Shown one piece after another: positions 20,999 to 31,736 of a DNA stretch of 31,736 nucleotides. The DNA is taken from assembly GCA_002270565.1 (NCBI GenBank), contig NQMI01000194.1:37750-69485 (forward strand). The letters are read 5' to 3'. The notes under the pieces are model-generated. The model searched no databases. It was not told where the DNA came from and was given only the letters and a program-made list of their open reading frames with translations. Position numbers and translations under genes: made by a program. How positions within the stretch are numbered: position 1 is the stretch's first letter; every line of letters begins with the position of its first letter. Source of the stretch: Stenocarpella maydis (Eukaryota > Ascomycota > Sordariomycetes > Diaporthales > Diaporthaceae).

Positions 20999-23284
20999 AT
21001 GCCTCCCAAGCGGAAACCAGCACCAACCTCCGAGGCTGACAATGCCCCCTCCGCCACCGCGAGCCCCGCGCACTCAACTCCGGCCTCGAACCGCGACGCG
21101 CCTGTCAAGCGCCAGCGGGTCTCGAGGGCCTGCGACCAGTGTCGCGCCGCGCGTGAGAAGTGCGATGGCGTCCAGCCGCTCTGCTTCCCCTGCGTCTCGC
21201 AGAACCGCGCCTGCACCTACGAGGCCAACCCCAAGAAGAGGGGCGTCCAGACCGGCTACATAAAGACCCTCGAGGTCGCCCTGGCATGGCTCTTCGACAA
21301 GGTCCCCGGCTGCGAGGACTCCCTCGAGAACCTGCTGATGCACGAGGGCGGCCAGGGCCAGAGCCTCCTCATCTCCAAGGACTCGGAAAAGTCAACCCGC
21401 CTCCACAAGAGGTGGAGGAGGAGCAAGGTCCACAGGGGCATCGACCGCATTCTCTCCGGCGCCGGCGGCGTCTCCCAGCCCCGCCCCGGGTCCGAGGACG
21501 CCGACAGCGACCCCGAGAACCCTAACAAGGCTTCTGTCGTCGTCCGCGTCCACTCCCCCGCTGCCGGCTCTGAGCCGCCTCCCGCACGCACCGATGGCCA
21601 GGCCATATCGGCCACGCCTGCGCCCTTGGTGCTACCGCCCAACCACTGGAGACTTCTCGACATCTACTTCAGCTACACCCACAGCTGGTTCCCCATCCTC
21701 GAGAAACAAGACCTCCTGAAGACTGTCTACCTGTACTCCCCCGAGGGCAGTGACATTCAGCGCAACACCTCTTCCTCCGCCGCTCACGCAGAGCTCTGGG
21801 CTGCCATGGCTCTGGCCTCATACCAGAACCTGTCAAGCGCAAAACTCTCTGCCAGCAACCCCTCGGCTGACGCCAGGTACTCCCCGGACAGGCTCTACAG
21901 CATTGCCCGGACTCTCGTGCCCTCCGAGGAGGGCCAGTTCGAGATACAGCACGCCAGGGCCTTGCTTCTTCTGGCACTGATTAGTGTCGGCAAAGGTCAC
22001 AAGACGTGCGCGTGGATCCTCGTCGGCCTCGCCCACAGGATCGCACTCGATGTCTCAGATCTTCATCTGGGCGATGAGCGCTTCTCCCGGCGCGTCACAG
22101 CAACACTCATGGGCTGCTACATTCTCGATACCCTCATATTTGTTCATCGCAGAGGCATGCCGAGCCTCGAAACAGCAGGCATCCTTGAGGGGATGAGTAT
22201 CCCCGAGGACAATCTGGATGAGTGGCAGCCGTGGGCGCCATGCGATGGCTTCGGCCAGGGCTTCTCCGGGCCCGCCACCCTTTCGCGGAGCCCAGCCTAC
22301 TCATTGACGACCTTCAACCAGCTCTACGACGTATTCAAGTTCCTACGGAAGCGATCTGTGCATAGGCAAAACGGCCGCTCCTTGGAGAATCCAGCCGAAG
22401 TAACGATGCTCCTGCACCAGACCATCAAACCACGCCTGCCTTTTGGCAACTTTATTGTCGCTCGGGATTCGAGCTCGGCCACCATACCGTCCGCTTACGT
22501 CCTGAGGGTCTTGTTCCTGTGGGTCAGCGCATTGCTCAACTCGGCAGAGTCACCCTGTGCTCTCATCCTAGAGTCCATAGAGCAATACCTGGCTCAGTTC
22601 GGCCCTTGCGGCGCACCACCCTTCTTCGCAACATGCCTGGCCATGCTCGGCCAGCACAGGAGCTTCGCCGACCTAGACGCACAGAGCAGGGAGAGGTGGC
22701 AGTCCATCAAGGTCATGCTGATTATGATCTGGAGCCCCGCCGGGAACAGGCTTTCTAGCGAGGCCCGCTCAGGCTCTTCCATATCAAACCCTGCGGCTGC
22801 TTCTAATGCATCACCCATGGCCTCGTCGTCAGTGCACACATCCAAACCGACGTCGACGGCCACAACGGCAGGCTTCGTACCGACCAACCGCCTCCAGACT
22901 CCGGCGCTCGCATCAAAACAGCGTCCAAACGCACCTTCCTTCATGATGGGCCAATTCTCCCCATCCACACAGCCAGCCCTCAACCAGGTGGGCAGCCCAC
23001 AGGTGAACAGCGCCAACATGCACGCAATGGACAACAATACCATGCTCCACAGCGACCACGGCCAGCGCAACATGGGTGGCCAACAGGCACACGCCAACCC
23101 AGGCGCCGCGCACCGTGGCAGCTTCGGCGGAGCATCGATGGACTACGACGCCATCCTGGATGACCTCTCTTCCATGGACTATATAGACCGCGTCGACGCG
23201 GACCCACAGTTCATGGCTAACCTGGGGTTCGCCCCTGGCTGTGATATTTCTGAGATATTGACCCGGGAGTTCGGGGCAATATGA
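20999..23284 (+). CDS. qa-1F: quinate cluster activator QA-1F (Zn2Cys6)
   Basis: Transcriptional activator of all qa genes, including its own. Single exon of 761 residues (N. crassa about 816). The basic N-terminus carries a binuclear zinc cluster, CX2CX6CX6CX2CX6C, with Cys at 45, 48, 55, 62, 65 and 72 (ACDQCRAAREKCDGVQPLC), flanked by KRQRVSR. The following KKRGVQTGYIKTLEVALAWL segment is the typical linker and dimerisation start. A fungal-specific middle homology region occupies roughly 215-600 (for example LPPNHWRLLDIYFSYTHSWF and IALDVSDLHLG). A Ser/Asn/Gln-rich low-complexity stretch (about 600-710) precedes an acidic C-terminus ending in CDISEILTREFGAI. That tail is characteristic of QA-1F/QutA and is a likely contact for activation or QA-1S binding. 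Confidence 0.95.
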   Translation: MPPKRKPAPTSEADNAPSATASPAHSTPASNRDAPVKRQRVSRACDQCRAAREKCDGVQPLCFPCVSQNRACTYEANPKKRGVQTGYIKTLEVALAWLFDKVPGCEDSLENLLMHEGGQGQSLLISKDSEKSTRLHKRWRRSKVHRGIDRILSGAGGVSQPRPGSEDADSDPENPNKASVVVRVHSPAAGSEPPPARTDGQAISATPAPLVLPPNHWRLLDIYFSYTHSWFPILEKQDLLKTVYLYSPEGSDIQRNTSSSAAHAELWAAMALASYQNLSSAKLSASNPSADARYSPDRLYSIARTLVPSEEGQFEIQHARALLLLALISVGKGHKTCAWILVGLAHRIALDVSDLHLGDERFSRRVTATLMGCYILDTLIFVHRRGMPSLETAGILEGMSIPEDNLDEWQPWAPCDGFGQGFSGPATLSRSPAYSLTTFNQLYDVFKFLRKRSVHRQNGRSLENPAEVTMLLHQTIKPRLPFGNFIVARDSSSATIPSAYVLRVLFLWVSALLNSAESPCALILESIEQYLAQFGPCGAPPFFATCLAMLGQHRSFADLDAQSRERWQSIKVMLIMIWSPAGNRLSSEARSGSSISNPAAASNASPMASSSVHTSKPTSTATTAGFVPTNRLQTPALASKQRPNAPSFMMGQFSPSTQPALNQVGSPQVNSANMHAMDNNTMLHSDHGQRNMGGQQAHANPGAAHRGSFGGASMDYDAILDDLSSMDYIDRVDADPQFMANLGFAPGCDISEILTREFGAI

Positions 23285-24271
23285 GCATACAGATACAGGC
23301 GCGCCGTCTGCCGCAACGGTTCGAACAGTTTTGTAAATTATCCGAGTCCCCCTGGCCCGTTGTTTATATATACTCTACCTTCCGTGTGGATATAAGGCAT
23401 AAAAGCTACATTAATTGCCTGCAAGACCTTGAGGTCCGCGGTCACCCTGTGGTCCTCGATTTCCATCTCTACTGCACCGTCTCACTGCACGACGTACCCG
23501 ACAAGTGCTTGAGAAGGTGCCCAGGAACCAGTGTGGCCGGCTAGTTGAGCATTGGCCCCTACCTTGGCTGCCATGTGAGGTGTTGATTCTGGCCTGTTGT
23601 GCGGTTAAACCCCCCCACCCTGAAGTCCACACAGAGTCAGGAATTGCCTACAGCTCCATTCCTCCCTCTCTTCCCCCCTCTCCTGCCTTCTCATTCTTCT
23701 GACTTGGACACGATGTTCACGCCCAGCCTCGGGAAATATAAGAATGTTTTTGCTTGCATTTCTATCATTTTGTCTAATGCTACAAGAGTCTGCTGCTGTT
23801 CGTGACTGGCATATGGGTGGGAAGGGGAAAACTTCGGGTACATGGCGGGAGGTGTAACTTGCTGATCCTTGGTCGAGAGTGATCTGTTCGTCATGCTGCC
23901 GCCGGTATTTTCCTTCTCTGTGTGCTATCCTTCTCCCTCCCCTGGGGCTACCTTCTTGGTCGGCCTCAGGAACCTTTCCTAATACCTTGCTAGGACAAGG
24001 GCGACGTATATGCCATGTCGTTCCTGTCTACAAAATCCTCCGTCTCCTTCGATGTGAGACACTCTGAATAGTCAGTCTCCTCGCTCCAGGCTTGTTTTAA
24101 TCAGCCTTGACATGTGCTCGGCTTGTCGCATAAAACACCAGCAATGGCCTCGTTGGGGACACTCTTCGGCATCCTCTGAATCGACAACGGTTTCCCGTCA
24201 AATCTCACTGCCCCTGGGGCCTGCTTGGGCAGTAGCAATCGAAATTTTCCTGCTATCTCCTCGTCCATCTC
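23285..24271. other. intergenic 3' of qa-1F
   Basis: Nearly 1 kb without a supported gene. It is pyrimidine-rich in places (23600-23700). It contains the qa-1F 3' UTR and the 3' side of the broken minus-strand gene. Confidence 0.6.
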
Positions 24272-24787
24272 TTACTCGTTGGCATTGCGAACCGTGTCCA
24301 GAACACGTGCGTTAACGAACACGCCCTTACCCTGGTCGTTGGGGCCGCGGCATGCCCGTCTTGTCGTACTCCCTGAGGAAGTCGTCGCACGTCATGAATT
24401 TCAAGGTCCTCTGTATGACAGCCTTCAAGCCTGCCTTGACGTCGTCAATCGAGACATCCTTGTCTTTGGGATGGAAGATGAGAGCCCCGTCCATTGGAAG
24501 TATATCTGGTCGGGAATGAAGGAACGTCACAGGGTTGACGGCGTCTGGGTCTACGTCGAGGTTGACCATAAGGGCCAAGGCTTGGGGGGAGTCGAGAGTC
24601 GGCCGATCGCGTCGTAGAAGCGGGTTTTGATGGGCTTCGGAATGATCCGGAGAGGCAGACCGACGCGCTCGGCGATGGGCGCTATTTCTGACTTAAGTTC
24701 GTCCGTGAGCCCGGTTGTCGAGTGGTCGCCGGTAACGATGACAATCCTGTAGCGGTGCGACTCGTCCGTGACGTGCTGGTCGCCCAT
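24272..24787 (-). pseudogene. unrecognised short protein gene with two frame breaks
   Basis: On the minus strand, ATG at 24787 opens a natural-looking coding stretch (YRIVIVTGDHSTTGLTDELK ... RIIPKPIKTRFYDAIGRL). It then runs out of frame near a six-C run (plus-strand G run 24584-24589). Coding continues in another frame (MVNLDVDPDAVNPVTFLHS ... MTCDDFLREYDKTGM) and shifts again near 24347-24352. A last segment (RGPNDQGKGVFVNARVLDTV) ends at TAA 24272-24274. One missing base at the C run and one extra base at the second point would give 171 codons. Composition and codon use look like a real protein, mixed alpha/beta and soluble, but I recognise no family. It could be a recent pseudogene or two sequencing errors; an in-frame TGA lies just upstream of the ATG. 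Confidence 0.5.
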
Positions 24788-26602
24788 GATGATGACTCAT
24801 TTGACACTGCCAAAACGAAAGGGTTTCTGACTGAGTGGGCAGTGTCTGGGACAGATCGGTGCTCTCAGATAATTATGGCAAGATACATTGTACAAGAATG
24901 AGGCAAATGTGGCCCCATCCATACGCTCTAAAGATCTCATTCGGCTTGACCAAATTACTCACATCAATCACAAACCAAGTGAGAGGTGGAGATACTATAT
25001 CGCATCTGAACGCCCCCAGACCCAACAAAGTACCCCCAGAGCATCATTTAGATTGCTTTCGGCTCCAATCAACATTCCAGTCCCTCCCTGTGTTCCCTGG
25101 AAAACTTCGGTGAGTACGATGAAGCATTCATCTCGGTGCAAAATGATTTCCGGCTCTCGTTTTGCCTGCGTACGAAACATGGTATTAAGCGGCAGAAGCG
25201 GACCCTAGTCGTACCAGATTTGAAGGTGTGGGGGGGGGTTATGGGAATGATTCTAAATAATTTCTAAATAATTACTATAAAATCTTCGACCTACAGATAC
25301 GAAATGGGGTGAATGTGCCAAAGGGTTACTGCCACATTGGAATAAGAAATAATCATTCTCAAATTCTAACCCGTTCTTACAAATATCAGACTGGTGTCAA
25401 GAGAGTCTTTTCTTCGCCTACCGACTTTCGTTGAGGACAATGACTTTATCCGCGTGGCATCTTGAGGGCTCTCGACCGTGTCGATGAACGGAGGTCTGCT
25501 GTTTCGTCTTTATCCATGGCCTCTCCCGTATGGAACACAATCCAGCAAGTCGTCTTTCCTTCCTAGAGGGATAAGAAGTACAACTAGTTCGGATAAACCA
25601 AGCACCCCCTCCTCCCAGATATGCAGAGAACAATTTAGCGATTACCATTCCGGACCGTACCAGCCCACCTACTCGCAATCACAAGTAGCCACCTCCACAC
25701 CTCCTCTGGGACCCCAGACGTTAAATGCGGGCCTCACCCGAAGTCGCCTTTCCCAACGAATTGAGAAATTCATACCTAAGTTTTTTCAACATAGGAAATA
25801 AAAAATGTATAACAAAATTCAACGTTTAGGATCCCGGTGAAGGTGTAGCCCCGGCTGTTCCCAAGGGACTGGACCAAAGACACCGATGCCAGGAATCGAC
25901 ACTGCCAAGATAGAGCAATGGTACCAGGTCCCACTTGATCAGCCGCTGTCTGTGTAAAACGAAAGTTGCAACTCCCCGGGCGGGTTCTTAAGTATTCTGC
26001 TACATTCAAAAAGACGCCCGGAACGGGCCCGCGAGGAAGCAATGAGGACTCCTGGTTGCCCACTTTGGACCGCTCGGCACCGGCTGTCATACTATGGGGA
26101 CTATAGGAAAGATGTATCACTTCTGATGACACTACTCGTATAGAGAGAACATGAGAGCCCCGGGTCTTCGTTTACTGAGATTGGTATTGACCTGTTGGAG
26201 GGCTGGGCAGAGTTGAGACTTACGGAACCTCACTGCAGTGCAGTATGTGCTGCGCTCGTTCACCTGCAGGACAAATAAGGAGGAAGAATTTCATAGAAGA
26301 ACTGATTTCAGATTTTGGAAGACTCCAGGTCGTACGGTTTAGAAGCCCGAGTTCTTACGAGTTTAGGGGCTGGGGGTCACACATGAGTGACTTCTCATGT
26401 TGTGCTTAAGGTTCTCCTGCAAATGTCGCGAGTGATATCATTGCTTAACTGCAATTGTTCTTTATGATATGTACAAGAGAGCTTCGAGTATGTGTAGTAG
26501 GGAAGTAAGTATTTACTTGGGAAAAGGTTGATGAAAGCGGTCAAGGCTTCCACAGGATACCACCCATCTGGTGAGGCATGTGGTGGATATGAAGGGCTGA
26601 CT
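24788..26602. other. intergenic, 1.8 kb
   Basis: No gene is supported. The base composition is lower in GC than the genes, and open frames (up to about 118 codons) are scattered on both strands without family resemblance. A short direct repeat of TTCTAAATAATT occurs near 25250-25272, and a G run near 25230. Confidence 0.55.
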
Positions 26603-27793
26603 TCACATAGCAACGGGCCAGCCAGTGGACCAGCCCAACCTGTTCCACCCAAACCGGTAATCAGCATCGGCGTAGCCCACACCCGTGTCAGCATAGTGGT
26701 AGTAGAGGACCGCACCGCCTTGGGCAGCGTCGGCAAACACGCCTTGACCACCGGGGCCATATACCTTGCCATGTGACGCCAGGACCGTCGTGCCGCCGCC
26801 CTGCGCGCAGTTGACGCCGCGCTGGTCCACAAAGGGCCCACTGACGCTCCGGCTGCGGCACACGTTGATCCTGTACTCCTCGCCGGGGGCGGGCATGGTG
26901 GTCTGGTAGCCGCAGCAGATGCCCGACGACCAGAAGAGGTAGTAGTATGGGGCCCTGTAGTACATGAAGGCGCCCTCCTCGGCGTGGGTGCCGGACGAGT
27001 TGAACGTGATGTTGTAGCTGCTGCCTGCTGACCTGGTGGGGTTACTGGCCATGGGCACCTGGTAGAGGTCGTCCCAGAAGGAGCCGAAGTTGAGGACGAA
27101 CTTCCCGTCAGCCGTCTCGACTAGGTTCGGGTCGATGGCGTTGTAGTTGCTGACGGCTTTGGATGAGACACCCGTGGCGCCGTGGTCTGTCCAGGATCCG
27201 GCCTCCAGCGTGGCTGATGTTGCTACTCCGATGGCTGATGCCTGACTGCCGAATGTTGACACTGCGTAATACATATAGTAGGTATCTCCGACGAGGTGGA
27301 CATCTGGAGCCTGCTGAATTGTTAGTCTCTGCTACTTTCAGATTCCTTCAAGCCTGTGCTTGCTTTGACGTAGATGCGCATTTTGCAAGGCTTTGCAGAT
27401 GTCTTCAGTCCCAATAACAAGGACTCTTACCCATAGGTCGTCCTTTCCAGGAATATTTATAGAACTTCCATCGGGGACTGCGGCTCCTCTATATGTCCAC
27501 GGCCCACTCAACGAGTCAGAATCATAGATCATGATCTTGCCTCCAGTATTGAATCGGCTGCTATGTATTAACCACCTGTTACTGTATTCGGGGTGACATG
27601 TTGGGAACACTAAGAATAACAAGGGCTATACGGACAAGTATCTGCCGTCTGATGCTCTTTTGATCACAGCTGGGTCGTGGGCGAAACAGTCGCCAGAGCA
27701 GGCACCTGGGTTGGGATACGCCGCGTGAACACTTGGGAGGACGAAAAGAGCCAGAGCAACAAGGCCTCTGGCAAGACCAAAAAGAGGGGCCAT
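26603..27793 (-). CDS. secreted GH43 arabinan endo-1,5-alpha-L-arabinosidase
   Basis: Cleaves internal alpha-1,5 linkages in plant arabinan, a pectin side chain. Exons on the minus strand are 27793-27636, 27575-27431 and 27310-26603 (336 residues, usual for fungal endo-arabinanases). Introns are 60 nt (GTCCGT...ACAG) and 120 nt (GTAAGA...GCAG). The first 24 residues form a signal peptide (ending near PSVHA). The five-bladed propeller signatures are in place: base Asp40 in FAHDPAV, KDDLWAPDVH across intron 2, pKa-modulating Asp161 in NAIDPNLV, and acid Glu213 in HAEEGAF. SGICCGY and VYGPGGQG are also characteristic. The intron 1 donor was chosen because it yields [19 protein letters not shown]; a GTATAG donor three bases further on would break the frame. 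Confidence 0.88.
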
Positions 27794-30700
27794 GGTGAGC
27801 GCCGGCTAAGTCCTGATACAGGAGACATGGGTGAAACCAAAGAGGATACTAGGAATGGCGAAGATCAGGAATGTTTCCTACAATGAAAGTCGAGGGCAAC
27901 GCAGGTAAATATCACAAATTAATAGGGCATTCCAGAAGCCCCTTTACAGCGCTGAACGAGGCTTGATGCAACGCAGAATCTCGTGTGCAGTCCTTTCCAA
28001 TAATAGTACCTCCTCTTCGGGAAATCTAAACTTTGGGCGGGTCGCCTAAGGTAGACAGGGGCACAGAGGCAGAATTAGACGGGCAGACACCATGGGATGA
28101 GTCAGGGGAGTAAGAGTGGATATGATGATGTTTTGTCTCGATTTAGAGAGAGAGTGACGGTGGAAGCGCTCCGAGATCTAGCTATAAGAAAGATGGCTGT
28201 TGAGGTTCCCGGTCCCTGTTACGGTGGTCGTGACCCCCGGGATGATGATGACGGCGAGCTTTTCTAGTCATTCAGTTCCGAAACCACGGATCTTCAGTGA
28301 GATGGCCACTCCTTCTTATGTATGTGACGACCTTGGGACACAGAGGTTTTACGGCCCATAGCAAAGGTCAGTAGAAGGATAACCTCCGCCCTGGGGCCCC
28401 ACTGTGGACTCAGACTCGTTGCTCGTGACTGCGGGGAGCCGGGCCAGACAGAAACGTCCACCCGGAATTATGTCGATGGCTGCCATATGTCTTGACAGAT
28501 CGACTGTCTCAAGACGTTGACAGGCCATGAGATCATTTCAGAGCACCGTATCGGCACGACGCAAGGCCACATGTATGTGAGCAAGGGGTGGCTGGCATCT
28601 ATCTAGCATTAACAGGTGAAACACCAGGTGGGCCCAGACAAAGAAGACGAATGGACCACGGCTCGCCCTCATAATCATAAGCACCTGCAGACAGACAGAC
28701 AGACAGACAGACAGCCTGACAGCACGGAATGTGAAGCGAGGTGTCGAAGGCGGCTGTCTCCTGAGTGAAGTCCAAAACCTAGCCAGCGTTGAGATGATTC
28801 AGCAGTGCTCTTTCGCGTTCGGGCCGCTCCCGATGACAATGTGACGAGCCTGAATCGATCATCCGGCCTTTGATTTGTGACCTTGCCCACCTGACGGGGA
28901 TAAAACTGGGGCCCTCAGGGGGGTTCGCGCGGATGGGCTCAAGTGATCGACCGGCACCGCAGCCGAAAGAGCACAGGAAGCATCAGACGGACTTGGAGAC
29001 GAGTCACGACACATGCACCATTTGGCGACGAGGCGGCCCGGCCCTTGGCCTTCGGCTTGACTCGTGCGGGTCGCAGCTCGCAGGTTGCTGAGAGAAGCAA
29101 AGATTCCGACGTGAAGGCCGAGCTGCAGATAACAAGCAACTCCTCCGGGCCCCAGAGCTCGAGGCGAGGCCAACCGGACAGGCAGTACTTCAGCTCTTTT
29201 GATAAATGCTTTTGATAAATCCTTGCTTGCCCTCACCTCGGGCTTCATGACTGCTTCTGCTGCCGCCGCTCACCTTTCTTGTCCTGTCACAAGCATCGGC
29301 TCCTTGGCCTGCGGATTGCCTTTTCTTTGTTTCGCCGCCATGCCATGCCGTGCGATGATCGCCTCGCCTCCAGACAGCCAGACATCCAGAGAAACACCTC
29401 GAACGGGAGGACTGAGCGCATCATCTCTCTCGTGCCCCCCCCCCGTCGTCACGTGCCACTGGGCCACCACGCTCGAGCAATACACGTGCCAGGCCATTCG
29501 TCCCCCCAGCGCGCTCGCGCTTCGTCCCGTACCACGAGCCATCTTCCCAGACCCTGAAAGAAAAGCCATAATCTCCGTCACGGCGAAGGAAAACCACACA
29601 GTACATTCACCGGGCCATTCGCTGTCGTTCGCTCGAACCCACAGTCCCAAAGTTGGCGCCATGCTTCGTTCATACCCGGACCGGATTAGCCTGTCGCATC
29701 CAGGCCGCTCGGAATCCCGCCCCTCACCACAAGGCTCCTTTGCAGCCATGAACACGCCGCAACTCAGGGTAGCCACACATCTGCCGTACCGTCCATGTGC
29801 CGACCAATATGGACGCCATGTCGTCTCGATTTCATAGGATCCATTGGAACAGTGACATCGGTCGAGAGCCTCACCAGGGACAGAGTCCGACAGACATGCA
29901 TGTCAGCCCTTGGCACCATGTTGATGCCAGAGGCTCGCAGAGTCTGGCGCCGCACCAGAAGGAAGCACCGAGGGTAACGCCAACCACTAGCATCATTGTC
30001 AGTTTCCAAGTCGAGCCGATTTTCAAAGTTGACCTGATCTCGAATGGTAGCCACAGTATAGCTAGACCGACCGTCGTGCTGCGTACACCGACCCGCCGTC
30101 TGGTGCCTCGTACGGACCTCAACGATAGGTCTGGTTTGTTGGTGTGTCCGGGCAGTATCACGACAATGGCACTACTGTGGAAGTAGATACGAGTTTAGGC
30201 ATTGGAGACACGGCAGTTCATGCACCACCAAGTTCCCAGCAGCACTGATTCCTTTCCGACCTGCCTGATGAGACCCTTAGCCTCGCCGTTATCAGTGGGG
30301 CGAGGGGCTCTGGTCTGGATCGGCTGCGTCCCGACGGCCTAGTCCTCGTCCATTCATGCAACACTGAACCCCTCACAGACAAGCCAATCACATAAATGAC
30401 CAGACTCCAGGGCTCCCGGGTGCCTGAATTGGGATTCTCGCCCAGGCCGACCAACCATCGAAACCCGCCGCGGTGGTAACACTTTGAAGCTCCGGCTGAG
30501 ATTGCTCGGAACGCTGGACCGGCCAAGGCAGACTCGGCCTCGCCAGGGTGCAACGGCATGGGTGCCGATAGCTGTGCTAGCTGGCCAATGAAGCAGCGTC
30601 CAGTCAACGCATTGAGTGATGGCAATACCCAACCATAATCTCCCCCCCCCCGTTCCTCGCTGCCTCGCTCATGGTACCGCGAGAACTCGTCTTCCTTGCA

Positions 30701-31693
30701 AAGGGGCTCTTGTTACCACTGTGATGAGGGCTCGCCAGGTAGAACCTGGGAACTCGGCGGGGCCTGAGGTAGCAAACATTAAAACAGCAGCTGGGCCGCA
30801 CGAGACTGTGCCCACCGAGATTACCCGTCACTCCATGCTGACAGGTGGGTGAGCCCACTTTCCCACGTTGTCCCCTGGTTGCATCTTAACTCCAGCGCGT
30901 GTTTATCGAGGGTCTGCCAGGCTAGTCGCCTTTCGTGTTGCGCACCGGGCACAGCGTTTGTCTCTGTGGAGGAAGCCAACGCGTCTTAACACTGATGACC
31001 CCCTTTTCACAGTCATGATTCGCTGGGGGGTGCAACCGACAGAGACGTGTTGGCGTTCGGGTACAGGTTTCGGAGGTCTGGTTGCTTTTCATATTATTTT
31101 CCCGGCTGCCCTTTTAGTTCCGCTCGGCTGCTGCTGCGGTTACTACAGGCTATATACTTTACCCTCTTATACCCTGTCACGAATACTTCTGTCTTGGAGG
31201 TGACAGACATCAACCTCTCAGGCATTTTGGGACCTACCTGTTGACCACGTTCGAGTGTGCTGGTTTCTGCTACAGCTGTCTCCTTCTTCCCCCAACAAAC
31301 ACGAGTCTTTTTTAGTTGACCGTGTGGTCCCCGCCTGAAGCTCCTTGGGAAGTAAGGCTAGGACTATCGGAATGTAACCGTATAGGCTGCATGCAAGGGT
31401 CTCGATAAGGCAAGACTGATCCAAATCCAAAGCAGACAGGAATAAGCTGGTTGCATACCCTGCAGCTAAAAGGGGTCTGGGGTTGAGGATCCTGCCTCGG
31501 TGACCACCAGATATCCGCCTCGAACCCAGCCAGCAAAAGTACTCCGTACAGGTAGCTGGTAGCCACGGCCATATAGTTGATGCCCCCACCAGCTCACACA
31601 GGCTTATTTTCGCCGGGCCCACAGAAGATTCGCCGAATTAGACTCGCATCTGTCGTATACTGACGCTCGAAACCCTCGTCGCCAGTTCTATTG

Positions 31694-31697
<4 letters not shown>
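27794..31697. other. gene-poor right flank
   Basis: About 3.9 kb in which I can support no gene. The longest frame is 212 codons on the plus strand (29199-29837), but it is Ser/Pro/Arg-rich, overlaps a 168-codon frame on the other strand and resembles no family. A CAGA microsatellite lies at 28688, C runs at about 29436 and 30642, and a TACTCCGTA word at 31540. The arabinanase promoter occupies the left end. The 5' part of an unseen gene could lie near 31200-31600, but the evidence is insufficient. Confidence 0.5.
28688..28714. repeat. (CAGA)n microsatellite
   Basis: Nearly seven perfect CAGA units in the gene-poor right flank. Confidence 0.95.

Positions 31698-31736
<39 letters not shown>
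31698..31736. repeat. terminal poly(T) run
   Basis: Thirty-nine consecutive T residues run to the end of the window. A homopolymer exactly at the edge suggests a contig end or assembly artefact; a poly(A) tail of a retroelement on the minus strand is the alternative. Confidence 0.9.

Noticed and set aside
25776..26132. 118-codon minus-strand frame
   Set aside because: No family resemblance, no plausible promoter or intron pattern, in a low-GC intergenic region.
29199..29837. 212-codon plus-strand frame in the right flank
   Set aside because: Ser/Pro/Arg-rich, ordinary dinucleotide content, overlapped by a long antisense frame, with no domain or signal seen.
31480..31530. Possible tRNA B-box on the minus strand (GGTTCGAGGCG)
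   Set aside because: It departs from the B-box consensus, and no A box, cloverleaf or T-run terminator could be fitted.
31312..31622. Two overlapping minus-strand frames of 86 and 134 codons near the window end
   Set aside because: They conflict with each other and show no family motif; the first begins with a hydrophobic stretch, but that alone is insufficient.

Overview
This window is nuclear DNA from a filamentous ascomycete, most likely a Sordariomycete. The genes are GC-rich and carry short introns (about 60-140 nt) with GTNNGT-like donors, CTGAC-type branch sites and YAG acceptors. A strongly AT-rich block at the left end resembles DNA mutated by repeat-induced point mutation (RIP). 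The last 39 bases are an uninterrupted T run, probably a contig edge or assembly artefact.

The core (about 5.4-23.3 kb) is a complete quinic acid catabolic cluster. Its gene order is the one known for the Neurospora crassa qa cluster: qa-x (-), qa-2 (+), qa-4 (-), qa-3 (+), qa-y (-), qa-1S (-), qa-1F (+). QA-Y imports quinate. QA-3 oxidises quinate to 3-dehydroquinate, QA-2 dehydrates that to 3-dehydroshikimate, and QA-4 converts 3-dehydroshikimate to protocatechuate. QA-1F is the Zn2Cys6 activator. QA-1S is the repressor, derived from the three C-terminal domains of the AROM protein. QA-X is an inositol-monophosphatase-like protein (QutG in Aspergillus) of unsettled role. Every exon structure given here closes to an exact multiple of three, and none of the seven genes is visibly broken.

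Left of the cluster lie the AT-rich block (1-1300), a secreted GH18 chitinase (+) and the ribosome-biogenesis WD-repeat protein JIP5 (+). Right of it lie a short unrecognised gene that needs two frame corrections (24272-24787, -) and a secreted GH43 endo-arabinanase (27793-26603, -). About 3.9 kb follow without a gene I can support.

The regulatory DNA repays attention. The qa-1S/qa-1F divergent promoter has a 14/16 match to the published QA-1F operator and the qa-y promoter a 13/16 match. The short 5' leader of qa-1F holds overlapping upstream ORFs that end 7 nt before its start codon. Microsatellites sit in or beside the 5' parts of five of the seven qa genes, including a CAG tract that gives quinate dehydrogenase a 12-glutamine N-terminal run. 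I did not find a clearly undescribed biological system. The best leads are the regulatory features and the broken gene.
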